From the NCBI GenBank assembly GCA_950097015.1, contig CATNEN010000025.1:6128001-6192000 (forward strand): DNA of 64,000 bases. Direction: 5' to 3'. Positions 57,901 through 64,000 of this stretch are shown in pieces. The notes below the pieces were generated by a model. That model ran no database searches and was not told the DNA's origin. It was given only the letters and a program-made list of their open reading frames with translations. The translations under genes and the position numbers were made by a program. Positions within the stretch are counted from its first letter, which is position 1. Each line of letters opens with the position of its first letter. Source of the stretch: Macrostomum hystrix. Taxonomy: Eukaryota; Platyhelminthes; Macrostomidae.

Positions 57901-60900
57901 GGGTGGCGTGAAGGGTGGCGTGAAGGGTCGCGTGAAGTGTGGAGTGAAGTGTGGAGTGAAGGGTGGCGTGAAGGGTAGCGTGAAGGGTGGAGTGAAGGGT
58001 GGAGTGAAGGGTGGAGTGAAGGGTGGCGTGAAGGGTGGCGTGAAGGGTCGCGTGAAGTGTGGAGTGAAGGGTGGCGTGAAGTGTGGAGTGAAGGGTGGCG
58101 TGAAGGGTGGAGTGAAGGGTAGCGTGAAGGGTGGAGTGAAGGGTGGAGTGAAGTTTAGAGTGAAAGGTGGAGTGAAGGGTTGAGTGAAGGGTGGTGTGAA
58201 GGGTTGAGTGAAGGGTGGATGAACAAACGAATGAAGGGTTGAGTGAAGGGTTGAGTGAAGGGTTGAGTGAAGGGTTGAGTAAAGGGTTGAGTGAAGGGTG
58301 GAGTGAAAGGTGGAGTGAAGGGTGGATGAACAAACGAATGAAGGTTGAGTGAAGAGTTAAATGAAGGGTTGAGTGAAGGGTTAAATGAAGGGTTGAGTGA
58401 AGGGTGGAGTAAAGGGTGCAGTGAAGGTTGAGTGAAAGGTTGTGTGAAGGGTAGAGTGAAGGGAGGAGTGAAGGGAGGAGTGAAGGTTGGAGTGAAGTGT
58501 GGAGTGAAGAGTGGCATGAAGGGTGGTGTGAAGGGTGGAGTGAAGGGTGGAGTGAAGGGTGATGTGAAGGGTGGAGTAAAGGGTGGAGTGAAGGGTGGAG
58601 TGAAGGGTGGAGTGAAGGGTGATGTGAAGGGTTGATAAATAATCGAGTGAAGGGTGGAGTAAAGGATTGAGTGAAGGGTTAAATGAAGGGTGGAGTGAAA
58701 GGTTGAGCGAATTACGGAATAAACGGCGATGGCCATCGTTGATAACCTACCATCCGCTGTGCAAAACTTACCTTGAGTATGAGAAACTCCATGCCGGGCA
58801 GAATGGACTCAAATCTCAATGGGGGGCCACATAATTCTTCAGTTTCTCAACCGGAGCAACATGCAATTGGAATTGCATGTCAACTTCCATTTTTTAGAAT
58901 GAATTTTTAGGTACTTGAAACTAAACTAACTCAAAAACTAATTTGGACTGCAGTTCCAGGTAAGTTGGTATATAATTAAAAAATAGACGGCTAGGTTCAC
59001 TGTTCAATTTTAACAGGTTAGTTAGTATCTATGCATATCTATCTATATAAATGCATATAGGCGCCTAAGCAATGCATTTTCGAGCATAACTCGGCATTTT
59101 GCGCTCGCCCCACCCCTCCCTCCCTCTCTCTCTGTCTCTCACTACTCACACTCTTATTTGCCATTGCCACTGATTGGCTGATTGGAAAGGGCAAGAAGCG
59201 AGCACAGATAAATAATAAAAACCTGGCATTTTTTAATAATTGTGCGACTTTGCTACTTAAAGTAGCGTTGAAAAGTATTATTTTTGAAATCGGTAAAGCC
59301 GGCAAACTGGCAGGCTTGGACAGATATGGCAGCTTGGGCCAGATGTACATTTCATCTAAAGTGTACAGCTGCCCAGTCCGCGGACTGGGCTACAAGCTCA
59401 TTTATAGACTTGACATAACACGGGCTCTAATTATGTTTAAAGCCTGCAAAGTGTCCGGTTTTTCTAAACAGTTTTCTTCATTAAGAACACCCGCTTGGCG
59501 CTAAAAGTGTATATTTTGCTCAATTAAAAAAAAATTAATTACTAAACTGGCCTGTGAATTGTAAAAAAGTACAACTTTTCTAGTTTTCAATTGGTCGCTT
59601 AGCGGTTTCAAGGCGTTTGAAATTTTAGATTTCAAAGAAAGCTAACGAGATTGACTATCCGATGGCGTCACGACAGATTCGTAACTGGCCTCCGAAAGGG
59701 GCTCATAGCTTAAAAAGGCGAGGGAAGGGGGTCACCAGGGAGTGGGAAATGATGTCATGAGGTAGGCGAAAGGGGTCATGAGGAAGGGGAAAGGGGTCAT
59801 GAGGAAGGGGAAAGGGGTAATGAGGAAGGGGAAAGGGGTCATGAGGAAGGGGAAAGGGGTCATGAGGAAGGGGAAAGGGGTAATGAGGAAGGGGAAAGGG
59901 GTCATGAGGAAGGGGAAAAGGGTCATGAGGAAGGCGAAAGGGGTCATGAGGAAGGGGAAAGGGGTCATGAGGAAGGGGAAAGGGATCATGAGGAAGGGGA
60001 AATGGGTCATGAGGAAGGGGAAAGGGGTCATGAGGAAGGGGAAAGGGGTCATGAGGTAGGGGAAAGGGGTCATGAGGTAGGGGAAAGGGGTCATGAGGAA
60101 GGGGAAAGGGGTCATGAGGAAGGGGAAAGGGGTCATGAGGTAGGCGAAAGGGGCCATGAGGTCAAAAGGGGCCATGAGGGAAAGGGTCATCAGAGGGTGG
60201 GGAAGGGGTCATCAGAAGGGGTCATGAGAGAGTGGGTAAGAGGTCATCAGTGAGTGGGGAAGGGGGTCATGAGAGAGCGGAGAAGTGGGTCATCTGAGAG
60301 TGGGCAAGGGGGGTCTCAGGGAGCGGGTGCGAGTACCGCAAAGACTGGAGCCGTAAATTGGATGACATTGCAATAACATTTTAATTGTCAGCGGTAATGA
60401 AGGGCCGACAGATGATTATATAAAAAAATAGTCTAAAAACCCTGCGAAGACATATTTTTGCCCCCACCTTCTGCCGCCAGATTTAGTTTTCTCAGATTTC
60501 TCACATTCTATTCGAAGAAAATCTAATTATCCGAAAGCAAATTCATTGGAGACTATAACTTCAATGATTTCCTGTCATAAAGATCATAAAAAGTTAATAA
60601 TTCAAAATAAACTAATTTCAGCTGCCCAGGTAGCTGAAAGTTGCATGCATAATTGTCTTATTCAGAACTGCTTTATTGGACAGAAATAATAATCAAATTA
60701 ACAGCAGCAGAGCTGAATAGAATTAAATCTCTGAAATTCTCTTTGTTTTTTTTAAAAATATATTTATCTCTTGAAAGCGGAGATAGAGTCAATGGTTGTT
60801 GAGTTTCGACACAATGCTAACCAATGTGGGTTGGCTGTCTTAGAATACTGATTCATAAGCAGCAGCAGCTAGGTTGAAAAGAAGAGAGGAAAAAGTTCAG

Positions 60901-62177
60901 ATCAAAGGAAATGAACCGCCATTACCTCTTAGTTTTTTATTCCCTATATTTGCTTCCCCATCTGGTCACACAGCAAGCCAGTGCTCAGTGCTCAAGGTGA
61001 GGCATGACAAATTGAGCTGCTATCTGGGGGTGGAGGGCTTCCTTCCTCGCTCCCTACAAGAACTCCACCTACAAAACTCTCGGTTTTGAGTTCCCCGTTT
61101 TGCACCAACAACCCCAGAGTACGAGTCTTTGTTCCGGCTGTCTTTATCCGTATTGAAATACATTTATAAGTCTTATTTGAGCAGGTCGGCCCGTCTTTCT
61201 TCTCGCTTTTTTTAGCCTCAAAGGAAACCCAAAAAATTGGACAGGAGACCCCGTCACCTTTTTTCTTCTTGATGTAACAAAATATCGCGGTAATATATGG
61301 TACAAACGGGGTGCACTGAACTCAAACTATGAGACTAACAAAAATGGTATCACCTGCTCAGGTGCTGCTTCCGCCGCACAGCTATAGATTAGATTTTTAA
61401 GCAGATAGAATCGGCCCAGATGTTCCACTGATTTCAGCCAATTAAGAATTTTCCAGAGAGAAGAAATCAATGCAAAATGAGCTTATCGCTGTCATAAATC
61501 AAAGAATGCCGGTATGCGTTGAAAATGGTAGAGTGGAACGATGATTGACAAAATCGGAATTTTCCAATCAATTAGTATCTGATATTATCTTTCGCTTTGC
61601 CAGTGTGTTTACATGCATTAGGCTTGGCAATGGTCAGTCCGTGGGATAGCACCGGATGGCACTGAATTTCTATTCCTTTGTCTTCTGTCTGTGTGAATTA
61701 CTATATTCGGCCGGCTTATTTGTAGTCAAATACGAGCGTAGAAATAGTGTATATTTCCCCTGATTTATAGGCCAAAAAAATGACCTATCGTCTATTGAGT
61801 ATTTATTTGCTTACAAGCCTTTAGAAAAGTTTTCTTAGAAACATTTATATTGAAACTTCGAACCGACACTGCGAAAACACTGCAATTCAATAATCCTTGA
61901 TCCTCAGGAACCTGCGCTATCGCCATTTTATTACGGATGTCAACCCGAAAAGCCGGAAAAAAATTACGCAAAACCCGGAAAGCTACTCAAACGCTAAAGG
62001 TGATTGACATGCGGATTCAGTTAGCAGTTGCACTCACACATTGGATGCTATCTCCCTGTCGCATGCCGGCAAGCCAGGCTGGCGAGTCGCGAGTCACCTT
62101 GGTTACTATGACAACACCTCCGGTGCCTTGGCTGTGTAGTTGTGGAGCCTTTAAAAGTTTAGTGACGGGATGACAGA
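48936..62177 (-). CDS. PDZRN3: PDZRN3/4-type PDZ scaffold protein, 3' part
   Basis: PDZRN (LNX3/LNX4) proteins are RING E3-ligase/PDZ scaffolds. Minus-strand exons, 5' to 3': 62038-62177 (left limit probable), 51611-52204, 50839-50982, 48936-49940, about 626 aa; RING and TRAF-type parts would lie beyond 64000. PDZ1 is formed by [20 protein letters not shown]|...|[20 protein letters not shown] across a 9.8-kb intron, phase 0. A Gln/Pro/Ser linker follows. PDZ2 comprises [31 protein letters not shown] and VVSLLVARP. Next come an acidic stretch, an Ala run, the LNX3-homology segment ([20 protein letters not shown], then [12 protein letters not shown]) and a C-terminal class I PDZ ligand ending VSVTFV. 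The PDZ2 carboxylate-binding loop reads KLGLTL. The intron at 51610-50983 begins with GC (GAG|GCAAGT), fixed by the DFDYE-EVQLTR join. The introns are satellite-rich. Confidence 0.93.
50330..50762. repeat. About 17-bp minisatellite in PDZRN intron
   Basis: Units of GAGGTAGAGTGGGGAGA with GTTAGGGTGAGGTAGAATGG blocks. It lies in the intron between the two PDZ2 exons; the sense (minus) strand is pyrimidine-rich. Confidence 0.9.
51215..51485. repeat. 19-bp minisatellite with internal dyad
   Basis: Fourteen near-perfect units of GACAAAGACCATTTTGTCA in the GC-AG intron of the PDZRN gene. Each junction forms TTTGTCAGACAAA, a perfect 6-bp inverted repeat around one A. Confidence 0.96.
52265..52805. 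repeat. 23-25 bp minisatellite, inverted relative of the 30.7-kb array
   Basis: Units GTGGATAGACTATAGATCAC plus AGT, and a shorter GATCCTGT variant at the left. The reverse complement is the 30735-31560 unit. It lies in the 9.8-kb PDZRN intron. Confidence 0.94.
52806..53650. other. PDZRN intron, no exon seen
   Basis: Mixed composition with no array. A GT dinucleotide run lies at 53131-53142. Short overlapping open frames on both strands are unsupported. Confidence 0.4.
53655..54015. repeat. Minisatellite with about 140-bp higher-order unit
   Basis: Short GAGCGGTAGA-like words are organised into a block of about 140 bp that occurs twice almost identically (starting near 53682 and 53822), with a third partial copy near 53962. 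Confidence 0.9.
54016..55665. other. PDZRN intron, no exon seen
   Basis: Unique sequence, GC-richer than the spacers. No phase-compatible PDZ exon found. A (+) open frame at 55250-55465 has no family resemblance. Confidence 0.4.
55665..56695. repeat. About 38-43 bp minisatellite in PDZRN intron
   Basis: About 25 units: GACGACCAACTGAGAATCTA then CCAAGACAAACC and a variable joint (AGCGATTGATGA or ACTGGATGACA). A mutated right end has TTCCAAGAC. Confidence 0.94.
56700..57785. other. PDZRN intron, no exon seen
   Basis: AT-rich with a short (TTGA)n run at about 56905-56925. Open frames are unsupported. Confidence 0.4.
57790..58720. repeat. 12-bp minisatellite in PDZRN intron
   Basis: About 70 units of GGGTGGAGTGAA and GGGTGGCGTGAA. 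An insertion GATGAACAAACGAATGAAGG occurs twice (about 58217 and 58324), marking a duplication of about 107 bp. Confidence 0.94.
58721..59715. other. PDZRN intron with one weak exon-like stretch
   Basis: On the minus strand a short open stretch (about 58840-58773, reading [19 protein letters not shown]) ends at a good donor AAG|GTAAGT. Its acceptor is poor and it would break the intact PDZ1 join, so it is not called an exon. Confidence 0.35.
59720..60320. repeat. 21-bp minisatellite in PDZRN intron
   Basis: About 25 units of GGGGTCATGAGGAAGGGGAA plus A, decaying at both ends. Its 21-bp period gives MRKGKGV and TPFPFLM open frames that are not genes. Confidence 0.94.
60321..62037. other. PDZRN intron, no exon seen
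   Basis: Unique AT-rich sequence up to the PDZ1 donor ACCAAT-side exon at 62038. No array or supported exon. Confidence 0.4.
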
Positions 62178-62271
62178 CTACACATGAAATTAAGAATTAT
62201 CTCATTGAAAATTTTCTAATAGACTACACAGTGAAACAAAAAATTAGGATTTCTATCAAATTAGCAATCTG

Positions 62272-62735
62272 TCATGAAGTTATGCTGTCATAATAATCGA
62301 ATAAGCTTTGTAATGAGGGACGGAAGTCTGTCTGATCAATAGGGCCTGCACAATCACCCTTGTATTTCTCCCAGTAAGAATTGGCCGCAGTTCCCACAAA
62401 GCGAATTACAAGCTTCCCCCGCCTGCTGCCATCCTTGTCAGATTTTTCCTGGCTTTGGACCATAACTCAATACAGCCGTGCCTTCCAAGCAGAGCCAGGC
62501 TAACATGCGACTCAAGTGGGTGCTTGATAAGGATCAGCGACTGTTGGTCCCGGCTTTTCCGGGAAATCCTCGGCAGATCACGAAGAGAGTCCACTTGAAA
62601 ACAGTCAAGAGTTGCATAGTCAGCCACACGATCGATGATGATTTTTGGGACCTCCGTGAATTTGCTGATGCTGAAGACCTGATGGCACTGCTGGGCATGC
62701 ATCATTTCGAAAAATGCAAACCTGGACTTCAGCAA
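62272..62735 (-). pseudogene. Possible decayed ORF, unknown family
   Basis: Two minus-strand open stretches in different frames abut here. The first is 62735-62406 (ends in a short Gly-rich tail). The second is 62463-62272, reading GKLVIRFVGTAANSYWEKYK and FRPSLQSLFDYYDSITS before a stop. Their overlap near 62440 would need a frame change to join. A plus-strand open frame (62478-62750) covers part of the same bases. Composition of the second stretch is protein-like, but no family is recognised. It lies just 5' of the PDZ1 exon and may be an intronic mobile or captured fragment. Confidence 0.25.
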
Positions 62736-62750
62736 CTGACAGTCGACTAG

Positions 62751-63220
62751 TTGAAATTCTCGAGGGTGAAGTAGAGGAGGCGACTGGTGCGGGCCGGTGC
62801 GGAGGGAGGGGGGAGAGAAGTGATTACGTCACAGCGGTCTGTCTATGGGCGGCTGGCAGGCTGGGCGTGCGGGCGGCATAGATCAAAGAGCGACTGCCGC
62901 AGCAGATGCCGCAGCCGCAGCCATTCACCTAATAACCCCCACCTCTCTCAGACTGAGGTTCTGAGGTTGGTGGCCACTTGACAAATTTTTGGCCCTTACG
63001 AATCTCTGCAAGCAGTTTTTGTTATATATAACGTATTTCAGTATTACTGCTCATATTGATTATGCAGTCAATAAATAAGAAAATTGTGCAATTCTCGACT
63101 AAGTTGGAGTGGACTAGAATGAATGCAGCTGAGACACAGTGTTATAGTCTTGTGTTCTATTTGAAGCAGCTAATTTTATTGCAGTCAAATTAAATTTCCG
63201 TTTTCTAGAAACACAGCTGC
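62751..63220. other. No gene recognised
   Basis: GC-rich patch (62780-62950) with GCCGCAG-type words, then AT-rich sequence. It is presumably intronic to the PDZRN gene. Confidence 0.35.
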
Positions 63221-63224
63221 ATTT

Positions 63225-64000
63225 AATGACTAAATCCTGCTGAATCTAATGACCCAATCCTGCTGTATCTAATGACCCAATCCTGCTGTATCTAATGACC
63301 CAATCATGCTGTATCTAATGACTCAATCCTGCTGTATCTAATGACCCAATCATGCTGTATCTAATGACCCAATCCTGCTGTATCTAATGACTCAATCCTG
63401 CTGTATCTAATGACTCAATCCTGCTGTATCTAATGACCCAATCCTGCTGTATCTAATGACCCAATCATGCTGTATCTAATGACCCAATCCTGCTGTATCT
63501 AATGACCCAATCATGCTGTATCTAATCACCCAATCCTGCTGTATCTAATAACCCAATCATGCTGTATCTAATGACCCAATCCTGCTGTATCTAATGACCC
63601 AATCCTGCTGTATCTAATGACCCAATCCTGCTGTATCTAATGACCCAATCATGCTGTATCTAATGACCCAATCCTGCTGTATCTAATGACCCAATCATGC
63701 TGTATCTAATCACCCAATCCTGCTGTATCTAATAACCCAATCATGCTGTATCTAATGACCCAATCCTGCTGTATCTAATGACCCAATCCTGCTGTATCTA
63801 ATGACCCAATCCTGCTGTATCTAATGACCCAATCATGCTGTATCTAATCACCCAATCCTGCTGTATCTAATAACCCAATCATGCTGTATCTAATCACCCA
63901 ATCCTGCTGTATCTAATAACCCAATCCTGCTGTATCTAATGACCCAATCATGCTGTATCTAATGACCCAATCCTGCTGTATCTAATGACCCAATCCTGCT
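63225..64000. repeat. 23-bp minisatellite running off the right edge
   Basis: At least 33 units of CTGCTGTATCTAATGACCCA plus ATC. Variants (AATCATG, AATCACC, AATAACC) recur in a fixed order, implying block duplications. The array is truncated by the window. Confidence 0.96.

Noticed and set aside
58773-58840. Minus-strand exon candidate [19 protein letters not shown] with a strong GTAAGT donor
   Set aside because: The acceptor is poor, and inserting it would disrupt the intact PDZ1 join between 62038 and 52204.
62104-62117. X-box-like GTTGTCATAGTAAC on the minus strand
   Set aside because: It lies inside the PDZ1 exon and encodes the conserved VVIVTK strand, so the match is coincidental.
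63225-64000. CRISPR-like or telomere-like array
   Set aside because: Units are contiguous 23-bp tandem repeats without unique spacers, in a eukaryotic gene neighbourhood, and not a TTAGGG-type motif.

Overview
The window looks like nuclear DNA of an invertebrate animal. It has split genes with standard GT-AG introns plus several GC-AG introns, the standard genetic code, a tRNA-derived SINE family, a non-autonomous hAT transposon and a ciliary gene. Five or more plus-strand genes carry a good 3' splice site only 2 to 37 bases before the ATG, with no upstream coding exon. This fits spliced-leader trans-splicing, or very small 5' UTR introns, and would suit a flatworm or another trans-splicing lineage. 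The species cannot be named from the sequence alone.

Layout. 1-9500 is almost gene-free: a few weak minus-strand exon candidates, SINE debris, an 18-bp satellite and an intact-ended hAT MITE. 9526-10257 is a low-complexity orphan ORF. 12938-29290 is a collinear plus-strand block of four well-recognised genes: GTF2E1 (TFIIE alpha), LYRM4 (ISD11), DDX24 and NOCT (nocturnin). 30-44 kb is mostly minisatellite with two unassigned two-exon gene models (34.3 kb and 40.5 kb). On the minus strand are CFAP119/CCDC189 (44.4-46.0 kb) and the 3' half of a PDZRN3/4-type gene (48.9 to about 62.2 kb, continuing beyond the right edge).

The dominant feature is minisatellite DNA. Almost every intron and spacer longer than about 150 bases holds its own array with units of 6 to about 45 bp, around 40 arrays in all. 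Two unit families occur twice. A 25-bp unit at 30.7 kb recurs inverted at 52.3 kb. A 16-bp unit inside the hAT MITE at 8.0 kb recurs in DDX24 intron 3, where a piece resembling a hAT end lies beside it. Many very long open frames in the window are only these arrays read through, and are not listed as genes.

The recognised genes are housekeeping or ciliary: basal transcription, iron-sulfur cluster assembly, rRNA-linked DEAD-box helicase, NADP(H) phosphatase/deadenylase-like enzyme, cilium, and a PDZ scaffold. They do not form one pathway. Three of 15 modelled introns begin with GC, far above the roughly one percent usual in animals. No CRISPR array, rRNA gene or intact tRNA gene was seen.
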